Assembly (NCBI GenBank): GCA_965205845.1
Contig: CBDBIG010000003.1
Span: 496,001 to 560,000 of the forward strand
Direction of reading: 5' to 3'
Origin: CBDBIG01 sp965205845 [NCBI: bacterium]
GTDB lineage: Bacteria > SAR324
DNA length: 64,000 bases
Positions 27,164 to 36,699 of this stretch are shown in pieces (within the stretch, counting starts at the first letter, position 1; each line of letters begins with the position of its first letter). The position numbers and the translations under genes are program-made. The notes beneath the pieces are model-generated. The model had not been told where the DNA came from, ran no database searches, and worked only from the letters and a program-made list of their open reading frames with translations.

Positions 27164-28299
27164 TCGGTGCGGTCTGTTTTTTCCCAGTTAAATTCGGGTA
27201 GTTCGCGGCCAAAATGCCCATAGGCGGCTGTTTTTTGGTAGATGGGGCGCAGCAAGTCCAATTTTTGAATGATACTGGCAGGTTTCATCGAAAAAACTTC
27301 GCGCACAGCACCTGAAATCCGTTCTTCTTCCACGCTCCCTGTTCCAAAAGTACTTACCAGAACCGACACGGGCTCTGGGTAGCCAATGGCATAGGCAAAC
27401 TGTACCTCACAGCGCTTTGCCAACCCTGCTGCCACGATATTTTTGGCAACATAGCGTGCCATATACGCAGCCGAACGGTCGACCTTGGAAGGGTCTTTTC
27501 CTGAGAAGGCACCCCCGCCATGGCGCCCCATGCCACCATAGGTATCGACCACAATTTTGCGCCCCGTTAAGCCTGCATCCCCCTGGGGACCACCAATAAC
27601 AAAACGCCCTGTGGGGTTGATAAGAAAACGCGTGGCAGAAGTGAGCAAATTTGCGGGAACAATGGGGCGAATCACCTTTTCAATCACGTCTTTTTCAAGT
27701 TCTGCATGCCGTACGCCATCATGGTGCTGCGTAGAAATTACCACCACACTGGCGGCCACTGGCTGGTTGCCTTGGTAACGTAGCGAGACTTGCGCCTTGC
27801 CATCGGGGCCCAAGTAAGGAATTTCCCCCGATCGACGGACTTCACTTAAGCGTTCGGTTAAACGATGGGATAGATGAATGGGCATGGGCATTAAAACATC
27901 GGTCTCATCGCAGGCATAGCCAAACATAAGGCCTTGGTCACCCGCCCCTTGCTCTTTAAATAAACCCTCGGCATCGTTTACCCCTTGGGCAATGTCCGGA
28001 GATTGGCGCCCAATCGCCACCACCACAGCACAGCTTCGATAATCGAAACCCAAGCGTGCGTCATCATAGCCAATTTTGCTAATGGTTTCACGGGCCACCT
28101 TTTGAAAATCAATGTTTGCCGTTGTGGTAATTTCCCCTGCAATTACAATTAACCCAGTGGTAGCAAGGGTTTCGCACGCTACGCGGCTATTTTTATCTTG
28201 CTTAAGCAGCGCATCGAGCACACCATCAGAGATTTGATCACAAAGCTTGTCTGGGTGGCCTTCTGTTACGCTTTCAGAGGAAAATACGTACTCCTGCAT
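27142..28299 (-). CDS. metK: S-adenosylmethionine synthetase
   Basis: Makes SAM from ATP and methionine. Signature segments are [27 protein letters not shown] at the N terminus, [17 protein letters not shown] (the hexapeptide GAGDQG), [21 protein letters not shown] and [23 protein letters not shown]. Length 385 is normal. The C-terminal ALRRVI overlaps the right end of the 76-bp array. No SAM-riboswitch motif was recognised in the 300 bp upstream. Confidence 0.96.
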   Translation of the reverse strand: MQEYVFSSESVTEGHPDKLCDQISDGVLDALLKQDKNSRVACETLATTGLIVIAGEITTTANIDFQKVARETISKIGYDDARLGFDYRSCAVVVAIGRQSPDIAQGVNDAEGLFKEQGAGDQGLMFGYACDETDVLMPMPIHLSHRLTERLSEVRRSGEIPYLGPDGKAQVSLRYQGNQPVAASVVVISTQHHDGVRHAELEKDVIEKVIRPIVPANLLTSATRFLINPTGRFVIGGPQGDAGLTGRKIVVDTYGGMGRHGGGAFSGKDPSKVDRSAAYMARYVAKNIVAAGLAKRCEVQFAYAIGYPEPVSVLVSTFGTGSVEEERISGAVREVFSMKPASIIQKLDLLRPIYQKTAAYGHFGRELPEFNWEKTDRTDALRRVI

Positions 28300-28621
28300 G
28301 GGTTATGATTTCCTTTATGATTTTTGGCTGAATGAAAACGCATGCAGTACATGGTCTAACGAGGTTATATCTGGGGGTGGGGCGAGCAACCCGCCCTATT
28401 TCACACACGAGCAACCTGCTTTGTAGGCATTGGTCATGTTACTATGGGCAGGGTGGGATTGCAGCAACACACCATGGATGAACGGGCAAGGTTCACAGTG
28501 TGCTATATTGTTTTTGTAGATTGCAAGCCCTAATTTGATACGCATGGCAGAAAAGCCACCCATTTTTTAAAATAGCAGCGGATGTTGATGCAAAAAATAT
28601 CCTAGCAAGATACGATTGCAG
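28300..28621. other. Divergent intergenic region metK / fecR-like gene
   Basis: About 320 bp holding the two divergent promoters. A small GC-rich inverted repeat (GGGC...GCCC near 28379-28396) lies in the metK leader, but it does not match a known SAM or SAH riboswitch in my reading. Confidence 0.35.
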
Positions 28622-29674
28622 ATGCTCCTTATCGCCCCAACACCCTGTTTTATGTTTACAACAAGGGCCTTTTTAAAGCACGCACTAAGCACGGTTTGTT
28701 TGTTTGTGCTGGTGTGCTATACACCCCAGTGGGGGTTGGCACAGCAGCAAGGTAAAAGCAAAGCGTCGAATGTTGCCGTGTTTACGGCAGTGGATGGCGT
28801 GGTGGAGGTACGCCATGCCTTAGATCGTTACGAACAAGCCGTGACGGGAAGTACATTGAGTGAAGGCGACGAGATTCTAACCTCTAAAAATGGAGGTGCT
28901 TCTGTGCTGTTTAGGGATGGCTCGAGGCTGCGAGTCATCGCACGTTCAAGCCTTATCATTCAAAGTATTCAGGAACTATGGCCCCGATCGAGACGCTTTA
29001 GAGTGCATTTGTACCTCAAAAAAGGGGCGCTATGGGGATACTTTACGCGGTTTCTCACCCCCGACTCGCACTTGCAACTTCCCTCTGGAAAAATTGCGCT
29101 TAGGGATGCCACCTTTCGCGTAGTGCAGACCGCGCGCTGGGCACGTGTTGCGAGCACGGACAAGCCTTTATTGGTTGAAAACATTCGCAGTCGCACACAA
29201 GTGCCCCCTGGTTGGGGGTTGCGTGCGTTCCACCAAACCCACAACCTTAAACCACGCTTAATCCCTACCCCCCTTAGGCTTGAAATCGGTTTAATCGATC
29301 CCCACAAGCCTTTGCAGCAGAGTCCAGAAGAGGAACGCTTTATCGACATTCAAATTCGTTTGCTCGACAGGCGGGGCAACACCGTGAGTCGCCCAGGCCA
29401 GGTGCATTTATACAGCGACCATTATTTTGCAGTGCCACCGTCGCGCATCGCACTCAACCCCCAAAGGCCTACCACGGCGCGCGTGCTTATCAAATTGCTG
29501 CGCGGTGTTCCTCTGCCGCCAGACGGCACATTGATTAGGGCAATATGGGAAGGGGCGCAACCCGACCACGTTCGCGAAGGGCGTGCATTGCTGCCCATTT
29601 CGGCCAGTAAATCAAATCGGCCTGTACTCCTAAGCATCGATGCCCGCAAGGGCCTGGCAGAACGCAAAAATTAA
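28622..29674 (+). CDS. Secreted FecR-domain protein
   Basis: An exported protein of about 350 residues with a hydrophobic signal segment (LSTVCLFVLVCYTPQWGLAQ, cleavage probable after LAQ). It carries a FecR-type beta domain: AVDGVVEVRHA, LSEGDEILTSKNGGASVLFRDGSRLRV and RFRVHLYLKKGALWGYF, then LRDATFRVV. FecR-like domains in proteins of this kind sit in the periplasm and are thought to bind partners or glycans; this one is not next to a sigma factor or TonB receptor, so iron signalling is not implied. The C-terminal third is unassigned. ATG 28622 or 28652 may be used. Its last roughly 24 codons form the first copy of the 92-bp array. Confidence 0.7.
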   Translation: MLLIAPTPCFMFTTRAFLKHALSTVCLFVLVCYTPQWGLAQQQGKSKASNVAVFTAVDGVVEVRHALDRYEQAVTGSTLSEGDEILTSKNGGASVLFRDGSRLRVIARSSLIIQSIQELWPRSRRFRVHLYLKKGALWGYFTRFLTPDSHLQLPSGKIALRDATFRVVQTARWARVASTDKPLLVENIRSRTQVPPGWGLRAFHQTHNLKPRLIPTPLRLEIGLIDPHKPLQQSPEEERFIDIQIRLLDRRGNTVSRPGQVHLYSDHYFAVPPSRIALNPQRPTTARVLIKLLRGVPLPPDGTLIRAIWEGAQPDHVREGRALLPISASKSNRPVLLSIDARKGLAERKN

Positions 29675-29965
29675 CGTCCGCTTCTCGCCTTTCGGCCAGT
29701 AAATCAAATCGGCCTATACTCCTAAGCATCGATGCCCGCAAGGGCCTGGCAGAACGCAAAAATTAACGTCCGCTTCTCGCCTTTCGGTCAGTAAGTCAAA
29801 TCGGCCTATACTCCTAAGCATCGATGCCCGCAAGGGCCTGGCAGAACGCAAAAATTAACGTCCGCTTCTCGCCTTTCGGCCAGTAAATCAAATCGGCCTG
29901 TACTCCTAAGCATCGATGCCCGCAAGGGCCTGGCAGAACGCAAAAATTAACGTCCGCTTCTCGTC
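29598..29965. repeat. 92-bp tandem array capturing the 3' end of the fecR-like gene, four copies
   Basis: Unit starts TTTCGGCCAGTAAATCAAAT and ends TAACGTCCGCTTCTCGCC. Copies start at about 29598, 29690, 29782 and 29874. The first encodes the genuine C terminus (SKSNRPVLLSIDARKGLAER then KN and stop) and the next three are non-coding repeats of it, with two or three point differences. Confidence 0.95.
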
Positions 29966-29986
29966 TATAAAACCCTTGTCATGATT

Positions 29987-30499
29987 TTAAAAACCAACCT
30001 TGAACCCAATGGTGGTCAATGTACTATCCAAACTAATCTCCTCACCAGAAGGCGCCTTCAAGTCTCCACTTATCTGGTGGTACCCAAGATGGATATCGGC
30101 AACGCCAAATATAGGCCAACCCAGTTCCAGAAACACTTGGCTTACATCTGCACTCTCAATCTCCTCCTGTGGTAAGGTGACCTTGCCAATTCCCACGCCC
30201 AGGCTAATGTTGATGACGGGAATAGGTAAATCCACGTAGACATCATACAATGCAAAATCTAAAACTACATCCCCTTTTGTGGTCACCGTGTAGTTTTCTA
30301 TAGCAAGCCCAGGCAGAACCGGTAAATTTATCCCAATTTTATACCCACTCACATCATCTACTACATCTACGTTTGTTTCATCAAACGAAAAATTCGTAGG
30401 CACATCGAGTGTAACACTCACCAAATCCGCCTTTGCAGGTGAGGCAAAAAGCACTGCACCAAGCAGCAAAAAGCCAAGATGCTTTGTCAACAATTTCAT
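29987..30499 (-). CDS. Small exported beta-barrel-like protein
   Basis: A 170-residue protein with a signal peptide (LLTKHLGFLLLGAVLFASPAKA, cleavage likely after AKA). It continues as alternating hydrophobic strands with few helices (YTVTTKGDVVLDFALYDVYV, VSQVFLELGWPIFGVADIHL) and a C-terminal aromatic, IGFKVGF. A terminal Phe after alternating strands is the outer-membrane insertion signal of small beta-barrels, so an outer-membrane location is inferred. ATG 30499 is preferred because AGGAG lies 11 bases upstream, while the TTG at 30508 would overlap it. Function unknown. Confidence 0.65.
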   Translation of the reverse strand: MKLLTKHLGFLLLGAVLFASPAKADLVSVTLDVPTNFSFDETNVDVVDDVSGYKIGINLPVLPGLAIENYTVTTKGDVVLDFALYDVYVDLPIPVINISLGVGIGKVTLPQEEIESADVSQVFLELGWPIFGVADIHLGYHQISGDLKAPSGEEISLDSTLTTIGFKVGF

Positions 30500-30758
30500 T
30501 ATTTTCAATTCTCCTTAATTTTGAAAGACAACAGACCTTCTCACATGCAAAAACACCGCAGGCTACCACAAAAATAGGCATAGGCAAAGGTAATCCAACC
30601 AAGCCGCCTATTACCATCTTGCTCCGTAAGCATTACGGATTTTAGCAAGGAAAAAAACCCATTGTTGCAAAAAGGCACATTAAATTCAATAATGGCGTGT
30701 GTAAGAAAACATTCTTCCCTATTTTTTCGCCACCCATCACCAAAATAACGCACAATTT

Positions 30759-31337
30759 ATGCCCAACACAGCTCTTAAACATTGGCTTTTTTTAGCCTTC
30801 TTCATTTCTATCATCGGCCTCGCCGTTTTTTTCATTTTTCGTGGAGATATTTTTCATATGCGCGTCGATTCAACCAACCCATCCAGTGGCGCTCAAGTGT
30901 CTAAAGCAGCAAGAAATGATGCTTTTTTTAATACCTACAAACGGGTAAGCGCAGACCAATTGAAAACGCTGCCAGGGGGTTTAAAGGTGGCTACCTTGCG
31001 CCCTGGCGATGGAAGCGCAGCAGCCAGCGGGGACCGCGTGCAGGTACACTATACGGGCTGGCTAGAAAACGGTCAAAAGTTTGATAGTTCGGTGGATCGT
31101 GGTGAGCCGATTGCCTTTGTGTTGGGCGCAGGGCAGGTCATTTCCGGTTGGGAAAAAGGCATTGAAGGCATGCAACCAGGTGAGCGCCGCCAACTGGTTA
31201 TCCCCGCAAGCATGGCCTATGGCGATCGCTCAGCAGGTCCCATCCCCCCAGGTTCTACCTTGGTGTTTAACGTTGAATTGACATCTACCCAGTCAGCCTC
31301 TACCAACCCTAAAGGTGATTTGCACAGAGTGGTTTAA
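30759..31337 (+). CDS. Membrane-anchored FKBP-type peptidyl-prolyl isomerase
   Basis: Protein-folding catalyst of 192 residues. An N-terminal hydrophobic helix ([20 protein letters not shown]) anchors it facing the periplasm. The FKBP domain follows from about residue 80, with [42 protein letters not shown] and [15 protein letters not shown], then [14 protein letters not shown]. These include the active-site Tyr, Phe-Asp, Val-Ile, Trp and Tyr positions of the family. No lipobox is present, so it is anchored by the helix. The closest functional comparison is FkpA/FKBP-type periplasmic isomerases. Confidence 0.92.
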   Translation: MPNTALKHWLFLAFFISIIGLAVFFIFRGDIFHMRVDSTNPSSGAQVSKAARNDAFFNTYKRVSADQLKTLPGGLKVATLRPGDGSAAASGDRVQVHYTGWLENGQKFDSSVDRGEPIAFVLGAGQVISGWEKGIEGMQPGERRQLVIPASMAYGDRSAGPIPPGSTLVFNVELTSTQSASTNPKGDLHRVV

Positions 31338-31561
31338 GCATAGCGAGGAACAAAAAATACGTGCATGGGTTAAAATGCACTTTGTTCTGGCAGGTCTGCG
31401 CCAAAAATGCCTGTATCCTACTTGCCCGGGTTGGTCCGAGCATAAAATCCCCGTGCGTGGAACACGGATGGATGCACGGGCGTCCTTGTCCCAGTCACTA
31501 TTACTGGGTTTTAAGGTGTGATGTGGATGGTTTAACGCCAAATAAGCACACGCACACGGTT

Positions 31562-32449
31562 TTACTTGTCGCACAACTTGCGTTGATGGTGCTGTTCGAG
31601 CACGCGTGCCACCACCCCTAGGTCATCTTGCCCCCAACCGCATGCGCGTGCTTGCTCAATGAGGGACATGGTCACAGCCCCATAGGTTAGTGGCGAGCCC
31701 GCTTGCAAGCCCAATTCCAGTGCCAAGCGCAGGTCTTTCCAGGCAAGGTCTAGCGCAAACTCCGCACTCCAATCCCCGCTTAAGCCATGCTTTGCTACGC
31801 GCCCTAAAGAAGCACTGCCACCGCTTGAATGCTCTAAAACATCAACCATCGTCTTGGGGTCAACCCCCGCTTTGTGCGCCAACAACAGGCCTTCGGCGGT
31901 GGCTGCGGTGTTGGCAAATGCCACCATGTTGTTGCACAGTTTAGCCACACAACCTGTGCCAACCGCGCCTATATGGGTGCAATGCTTGCCGATGCTTTGG
32001 AGCAAGGGAAGGGCTTTGGCAAAGTCTGCCTTGCTGGCACCGCACATGATCGACAAGCTGGCACCCTCTGCCCCAACCACCCCGCCGCTAACGGGTGCAT
32101 CCATATAGTGAATGCCTTTTGCTGCCAAAGCCTCGTGGACCTCTTTTGCGCACTGCACAGAATTGGTGGTGAGATCAACCACTAACAACCCCGTTTTACC
32201 GGTGCTGGCAATGCCATTTCTTTCCAGCATCACCAATTTTACCTCAACGGGTCCAGGCAGTGAGCAAAACAGCAGTCCCGCATTTGCTGCCACTTGGGCA
32301 GGCGATTCAACAGCCTCAATATTCGTTGTCCCCAAGCGCTCCATAGCCTCTGCCTTAACATCGTGCACAACCAATGCGTGCCCTGCTTTAACAAGGTTGC
32401 GTGCGATGGGACCGCCCATCATGCCCAAACCAACAAATCCTACCTTCAT
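31562..32449 (-). CDS. NAD(P)-dependent beta-hydroxyacid dehydrogenase (GarR/MmsB type)
   Basis: Enzyme of the 3-hydroxyisobutyrate / tartronate semialdehyde reductase family, 295 residues. The N-terminal Rossmann motif is VGFVGLGMMGGPIARNLVKAGH, the substrate loop is YMDAPVSGGVVGAEGASLSIMCG (DAPVSGG motif), and the catalytic Lys region is GTGCVAKLCNNMVAFANTAATAEGLLL (KLxNN). Members act in glycerate, valine or glucarate metabolism, and neighbours do not narrow it. AGAGGAGCAAAAAGC before the ATG is a good ribosome-binding site. A GC-rich hairpin stands just upstream. Confidence 0.9.
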   Translation of the reverse strand: MKVGFVGLGMMGGPIARNLVKAGHALVVHDVKAEAMERLGTTNIEAVESPAQVAANAGLLFCSLPGPVEVKLVMLERNGIASTGKTGLLVVDLTTNSVQCAKEVHEALAAKGIHYMDAPVSGGVVGAEGASLSIMCGASKADFAKALPLLQSIGKHCTHIGAVGTGCVAKLCNNMVAFANTAATAEGLLLAHKAGVDPKTMVDVLEHSSGGSASLGRVAKHGLSGDWSAEFALDLAWKDLRLALELGLQAGSPLTYGAVTMSLIEQARACGWGQDDLGVVARVLEQHHQRKLCDK

Positions 32450-32775
32450 GCTTTTTGCTCCTCTTTTTTAAAATGACCACCCCCCCCGCCAAGCACTTGG
32501 TTTGGTGGGGGTTTTTGTGACAACGCCTTTGGTGTTGGTCATGCTAACACTGCTTCACCCGCGAACGCCACGCCTGGTTGCCTTTTTTGCCCAGGCTCAT
32601 CTAAGGCGATGGGTTTTTATCAATCAAACGGGGTCCAATGTAGTTGGGAGGCACGATTATCGTGACAACATGAGGCAAAAAATACACCGATGGCCAAGTA
32701 AAGGGCTGGGCAGGGGCGGATTGGGGTATATCAGAGCAAAGCCTCCATGAAGCAATTGTTGAAAGTGTTTGAGAA
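32450..32775. other. Intergenic region between dehydrogenase and SDR gene
   Basis: Both flanking genes are on the minus strand. Apart from the hairpin at 32483-32516 nothing coding was supported. Confidence 0.4.
32483..32516 (+). terminator. Rho-independent terminator-like hairpin (plus orientation)
   Basis: CCCCCGCCAA (32483-32492) pairs with TTGGTGGGGG (32502-32511) through ten pairs including one G-T, with a 9-base loop and TTTTT after it. On the plus strand this is a textbook terminator, yet no plus-strand gene ends nearby. On the minus strand the same stem lies in the leader of the dehydrogenase gene without a T run and could act as a leader hairpin. Confidence 0.5.
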
Positions 32776-33489
32776 TTAGGCGTTCCAGGCACCGCTTACC
32801 ACCAGGTTGGCTGCAGTGATGTAACTTGCTTTGGGTGAGCACAAAAACGCAATGGCAGAGAGAATATCTTGAAAATTCCCCAGGCGCCCCAAAGGGGGGG
32901 TGCTTCCCCGATCCCCAAGGCTGTTTTCCAAAAATCCGGGGGATACCATGTTTACGCGCACACCTTGAGAAGCGAGCAGTTTTGCGTAACTGCGGGTCAG
33001 TACATGTACGCCCAATTTGGCAATGTGGTAGGCGGTGGCGTAGGGGCGTGCAACAATCCGGTCTGCACCGCTATCGCCTAAATTGATAACGTGCGCAGGA
33101 GCACCTTTGACGAGTAGGGGTGTGCTTGCATGAATGAGATGCTGCACAGCACTGCAATTCAAAGACAAGATACGGGAAAAATCTGCGGGTGTTGTGTGCG
33201 CCAAGGTTTGTTCGGGATAGAGGGCAGCGTTGTTAATGAGCACATTAAGGTGTTGGGTGTGTTTGCTGCACTGGGTGATCAAGTCGTCACATTGCTGGGG
33301 GTTGGCAAGGTCTGCTTTAAAGGCTACGGCGTGTGCCCCCTTGGCTTGCGCAGTTTGGATTGCCTGCTGCGGTGAACTGTGAAAATAGTGCAACAGCAAC
33401 AAAGTCTTGGGTTGGGCGAAGGCTTTTGTAATGGCCAAGCCTAAACCACTGGCAGCACCTGTAATGAGCACAGTTTTGTGCATGACCAT
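32776..33489 (-). CDS. Short-chain dehydrogenase, possible pteridine (dihydromonapterin) reductase
   Basis: Classical SDR of 237 residues from the ATG at 33489 (33483 is also possible). The cofactor motif is TVLITGAASGLGLAITKAFA, the NNA element is NVLINNAALYPEQ, the Ser region is VINLGDSGADR and the catalytic YxxxK is YHIAKLGVHVLTRSYA. The C terminus (NLVVSGAWNA) replaces the usual DGG. The gene upstream is folB, and FolM-type SDRs reduce pterins beside folB/folX in several proteobacteria, so a pterin reductase is a reasonable guess. The open frame extends to 33612 but would overlap folB and adds unconserved residues. Confidence 0.8.
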   Translation of the reverse strand: MVMHKTVLITGAASGLGLAITKAFAQPKTLLLLHYFHSSPQQAIQTAQAKGAHAVAFKADLANPQQCDDLITQCSKHTQHLNVLINNAALYPEQTLAHTTPADFSRILSLNCSAVQHLIHASTPLLVKGAPAHVINLGDSGADRIVARPYATAYHIAKLGVHVLTRSYAKLLASQGVRVNMVSPGFLENSLGDRGSTPPLGRLGNFQDILSAIAFLCSPKASYITAANLVVSGAWNA

Positions 33490-33589
33490 GGGTTTGCTTT
33501 CTTGTGCATGGTGAGGCGAGGGAGCGGTTTTTTTTTCAAAAAAAGCTTGGTTCCCGAGAGAGCACCCATTTTTATAGGGGGTGGTGTTG

Positions 33590-33964
33590 CTAAGTCGTCT
33601 TGCGCCGCACACATAAACTCACCCCCGAACCATCGCTGGCAGCGAGGGCTTGGGGTTTTTGAATGGCTAAAAACAGCGTTTTTGCTGCAAAGTTTTCCAT
33701 TAAATGGGCTGCTAGATGCTGGGCTAGGGTTTCAAGCAGTTTAAAACGGCCATTTTGGGCAAATTGGCGGATGGTTTTTGCGGCGGTCGAATAATTGAGG
33801 GCATCTTCAATGTTTTCACTGGCTGCAGCCCGAGAAAAATCGGTTTCCATACGCACATCCACAATCAGCAGTTGTTCTTGAACACGCTCGTGGGGGTGAA
33901 TCCCAATAATGCACCACAGTTTTAAGCGGTGAATGTGCACGCTTTGTTGGGTAAATTCAAGCAT
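33590..33964 (-). CDS. folB: Dihydroneopterin aldolase (FolB/FolX family)
   Basis: A 124-residue T-fold enzyme that cleaves dihydroneopterin side chains in folate synthesis, or epimerises the triphosphate if FolX-like. Seen: LWCIIGIHPHERVQEQLLIVDVRME with the conserved Glu of HxxER, the EDALNYSTAAKTIRQF stretch and FKLLETLAQHLAAHLM with LLETLA. The ATG at 33964 aligns with the usual N terminus; an upstream ATG adds only eight residues. It precedes the SDR gene by about 100 bp. Confidence 0.88.
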   Translation of the reverse strand: MLEFTQQSVHIHRLKLWCIIGIHPHERVQEQLLIVDVRMETDFSRAAASENIEDALNYSTAAKTIRQFAQNGRFKLLETLAQHLAAHLMENFAAKTLFLAIQKPQALAASDGSGVSLCVRRKTT

Positions 33965-34000
33965 TGCTAAAGATGGTGCTCCGAGCACAGCATGTTTAAC

Positions 34001-34729
34001 CTAGTAAATTTTTTGTTGCTGCGACGGCTCAGGTGACAAAAGGGGGTGCGCTGATTTGGGTTGCTGTGGAACTTGGGGTGAAAAAGGTGCGCTTAGCCAT
34101 GATTCGCGTATGTGATGGATTGAACCAAGGCTGCTGCCTAGGTAGGCAATGGGACTTAAAGCAAAAGTACTTACCAGCCAAATCAGCGCTGCTGCCACCA
34201 AAGGAGAGATATCGACCCGCATGCGTGGCAGCCTGCGTTGTAAGGGAGTAATGATAAAATCGACCAACAAATACACCGTGCGCACGATAGGGTTTTGTAC
34301 CTGGGGGTGCACCAGGGTGAGCACAAACCATACAATAAGGAGTAAAATAAAGAACGATGCAGCACTTTTGGCCGTAATGATACTGGCTAAAATAAAATGC
34401 CCGCCAACGCGTACGGCAGCACTGGCAGGGCCGATAACACCCGTAAAAAACAACCCGCAGGTAAGCATGGTGGAGGGGATAAAAATTTTGGCCCACCACA
34501 CCAACAGCAGGGCAAAATACACCCCAAAAAAGCGTAGCTTTGCAGGGAGAATGCCCCCTACCCAGCGAAAATACGGCGAAGTAATGCGGTGCAAAAACAC
34601 CACAATGGGGTTGCTGGGGTCGGGTTGTACCCAACTCAGTAATATCACCGCAATGAGTACCCAACCGTATATGGTAAGGCTTAGTTCTGCAATCCAAGCA
34701 AACGCTCTAAATACATCCATGGTATGCAT
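34001..34729 (-). CDS. YggT family membrane protein with two YGGT domains
   Basis: Integral membrane protein of 242 residues carrying two YGGT repeats. First half: LLSWVQPDPSNPIVVFLHRI, TSPYFRW. Second half: NPIVRTVYLLVDFIITPLQR, RLPRMRVDISPLVAAALIWL. YggT proteins are linked to cell division or osmotic stress in E. coli and chloroplasts, with no defined enzymatic activity. The Gln/Pro-rich C-terminal tail is cytoplasmic. An ATG at 34720 (MDVFRAF) is an equally good start. It lies just upstream of folB on the same strand. Confidence 0.9.
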   Translation of the reverse strand: MHTMDVFRAFAWIAELSLTIYGWVLIAVILLSWVQPDPSNPIVVFLHRITSPYFRWVGGILPAKLRFFGVYFALLLVWWAKIFIPSTMLTCGLFFTGVIGPASAAVRVGGHFILASIITAKSAASFFILLLIVWFVLTLVHPQVQNPIVRTVYLLVDFIITPLQRRLPRMRVDISPLVAAALIWLVSTFALSPIAYLGSSLGSIHHIRESWLSAPFSPQVPQQPKSAHPLLSPEPSQQQKIY

Positions 34730-35060
34730 TTCTTTTTGGGGTTAGGGCTATTATTATCTCTTTTAATCAAGGTTGCTCTTAAGATAGGGGGTTTGAACTG
34801 AATTGGGCTTGTAAGGCTTTTAGGCTGGCTTGGGTTTGCAAAGTGCTTGGGTTTGCAAAGTGCTTGGGTTTGCAAAGTGCTTGGGTTTGCAAGGGGCTAT
34901 GTTTTACTGCGATCTTGCAAAGCATGTTCCCCCGTTGCGCCAAGCAGGGGTGTGCCCCAGAGCAACAAATATGTAGCCTTAATAAAGGCAAGCTGATGGT
35001 GCCCATTTGTCCTTAAGATTGTTTTTGCCTTCGCCATGCGGCCTTTTGTAGAACATGGGT
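34730..35060. other. Intergenic region with a 17-bp array
   Basis: No gene supported. It holds the 17-bp array at 34828-34892 near its centre and the promoter area of the yggT gene. Confidence 0.4.
34828..34892. repeat. 17-bp tandem repeat, about four copies
   Basis: GCTTGGGTTTGCAAAGT starts at 34828, 34845, 34862 and 34879, the last copy cut at GCTTGGGTTTGCAA. Copies are identical. It does not overlap a gene end. Confidence 0.95.
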
Positions 35061-35405
35061 TTATGTACGGGGGTTAGCATTTGTTGTCATGACGTGCCTT
35101 TGCAAAGCCTGCAGCGCCCCCAACAGTTTAGCGTCCATACCCTGCACACGGCTTAAACGGTTTTGCTTTGAAGCATGGAGCAACTGCTCTGCTATGTGCA
35201 AAATGGTCTTTAAGCGCAGGTTGCCCGCAGCCCCTTTTAATGCATGGGCGTGCAGTACCACCTGGGCCGCCGCGCCGCTTTTTAATGCCCGTTCGATGGC
35301 ACGGTGGTGCTCTTGTGCAGACGCCATAAAGCTGTTTAAAACGCTATTTTTCTGGGCAGGTTTCGCGCCTATGCCATCCATCATGGTCTCAAAATCGACA
35401 AGCAT
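35061..35405 (-). CDS. Stand-alone histidine phosphotransfer (Hpt) protein
   Basis: A 114-residue helical protein with the Hpt signature: the phosphorylatable His is the second His of LHAHALKGAAGNLRL, with the conserved H-x-L-K-G-(A/S)-A-x-x-(L/I) spacing, inside the four-helix bundle (residues about 20-105). It should relay phosphate between response-regulator receivers. No kinase or regulator is adjacent. SixA-type phosphatases act on such histidines, and sixA lies at 3.4 kb. Confidence 0.82.
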   Translation of the reverse strand: MLVDFETMMDGIGAKPAQKNSVLNSFMASAQEHHRAIERALKSGAAAQVVLHAHALKGAAGNLRLKTILHIAEQLLHASKQNRLSRVQGMDAKLLGALQALQRHVMTTNANPRT

Positions 35406-35470
35406 GCACGCATTTTTTGGGATTGTTTAACGGGTTTGCTAGGTTGATTGACACAAAAAGGGGTCGATTT

Positions 35471-36406
35471 TTAAGATTGGTATATGTGCATCACTTTTTG
35501 CAACAATACCACGCCATCGCTTTGATTGCGCTGAAAAGAATTGCGTCCTATAATGGAGCCAAAGCCCCCGCCATCGCGAATGCCTTTAATTTCCTCCAAT
35601 AACTCAGTGGTGTCTTTGGCGGGCCCACCGGAAAAAATAACAATCCGTCGCCCATGAAAGGCTGCTTGGATAACGTGGGCAATGCGCTCCGCCAGCGTGG
35701 CTATGGGGATGCCTTGGATATCGTACACCTGGTGTGCAGCGTTCTGCTCAATATGGGCACTGGGAGGTTTGACCTTCACGATATGCGCACCTAGTTGGCA
35801 GGCAATGTGGGCTGCGTAGGCCACCACATCAATGGCGGTTTCCCCCGCTTTGGAAAGGGCCCCGCCGCGGGGATAGGCCCATACCACCGAAGGCAGACCC
35901 GCCGCTTTGGCCTCCATAATGAGTTCGCGTAACTGCTCCACCATCGTGTTGCTTTCCCTTGAGCCTGGGTAGATGGTAAAACCCACGGCCGTGGCCCCTA
36001 TCCGCAGGGCATCGTCGACATTGGCAGTAATGGCGGGGCAGGGGTCGCTTTTTTCGGCCAAACTGTCGCTACTGTTCATTTTTAAAATCAAGGGCACCTG
36101 TCCTGCAAATTCCGCTGCACCGGCCTCCAAAAAACCCAAAGGTGCGGCATAGGCATTACAACCCGCTTCAATGGCCAATTGAAAGTGATAGTGGGGGTGA
36201 TAACCCGCTGCATTCGGAGAAAAAGAGCGGGCAGGGCCGTGCTCAAGGCCTTGATCGACGGGCAAAATCACCATTCGCCCACTGCCAGCCAAGTGACCAT
36301 GGTAGAGCATGCGAGCCAGATTGTTTAAAACACCTGGGTTGTCGTATTGATACCATTGGAGAATTTCTTGAACGCGGGAGGTGCTTTGTATCACGTGATT
36401 GACCAA
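35471..36406 (-). CDS. fbaB: Class I (DhnA/FbaB-type) fructose-bisphosphate aldolase
   Basis: TIM-barrel Schiff-base aldolase of 311 residues, of the archaeal/FbaB kind, not the metal-dependent FbaA. Seen: GRMVILPVDQGLEHGPARSF near the N terminus, ITANVDDALRIGATAVGFTIYPGS, VVWAYPRGGALSK, the Schiff-base lysine region AHIVKVKPPSAHIEQ, and the phosphate-binding IVIFSGGPAKDT and GGFGSIIGRNSFQR. It cleaves or forms fructose 1,6-bisphosphate in glycolysis and gluconeogenesis. The gene stands alone, upstream of the Hpt gene on the same strand (65 bp). Confidence 0.88.
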   Translation of the reverse strand: MVNHVIQSTSRVQEILQWYQYDNPGVLNNLARMLYHGHLAGSGRMVILPVDQGLEHGPARSFSPNAAGYHPHYHFQLAIEAGCNAYAAPLGFLEAGAAEFAGQVPLILKMNSSDSLAEKSDPCPAITANVDDALRIGATAVGFTIYPGSRESNTMVEQLRELIMEAKAAGLPSVVWAYPRGGALSKAGETAIDVVAYAAHIACQLGAHIVKVKPPSAHIEQNAAHQVYDIQGIPIATLAERIAHVIQAAFHGRRIVIFSGGPAKDTTELLEEIKGIRDGGGFGSIIGRNSFQRNQSDGVVLLQKVMHIYQS

Positions 36407-36699
36407 GGCCCTTTTATGGAAAAGGAGAACGAACGAATAAGTTAGGAGAACGAATGAATAACAGTGGTTTAGCAGGGGGCAAGGAACTTAGCAAGACAGT
36501 GGGGTGCGGGCTTGCCTTGGAGCCAAGTTGGCTAAAAACGGGCTTGGGTGCGGTGTCACGTTAGCGCAGGTTTTGTGTCGATAGCCTTACCCACACCTTG
36601 AGCGAGCACCTTTAGACAAAAAGGGATTTCCCTCATCCCTTGCTGCGGTGCTAGGGTGGGACTGCAATACCTTACCCACACAACGCTACTATACATACC

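Noticed and set aside
28300-28621. SAM or SAH riboswitch upstream of metK
   Set aside because: Expected for metK, but I found no matching conserved core, only a small GC hairpin.
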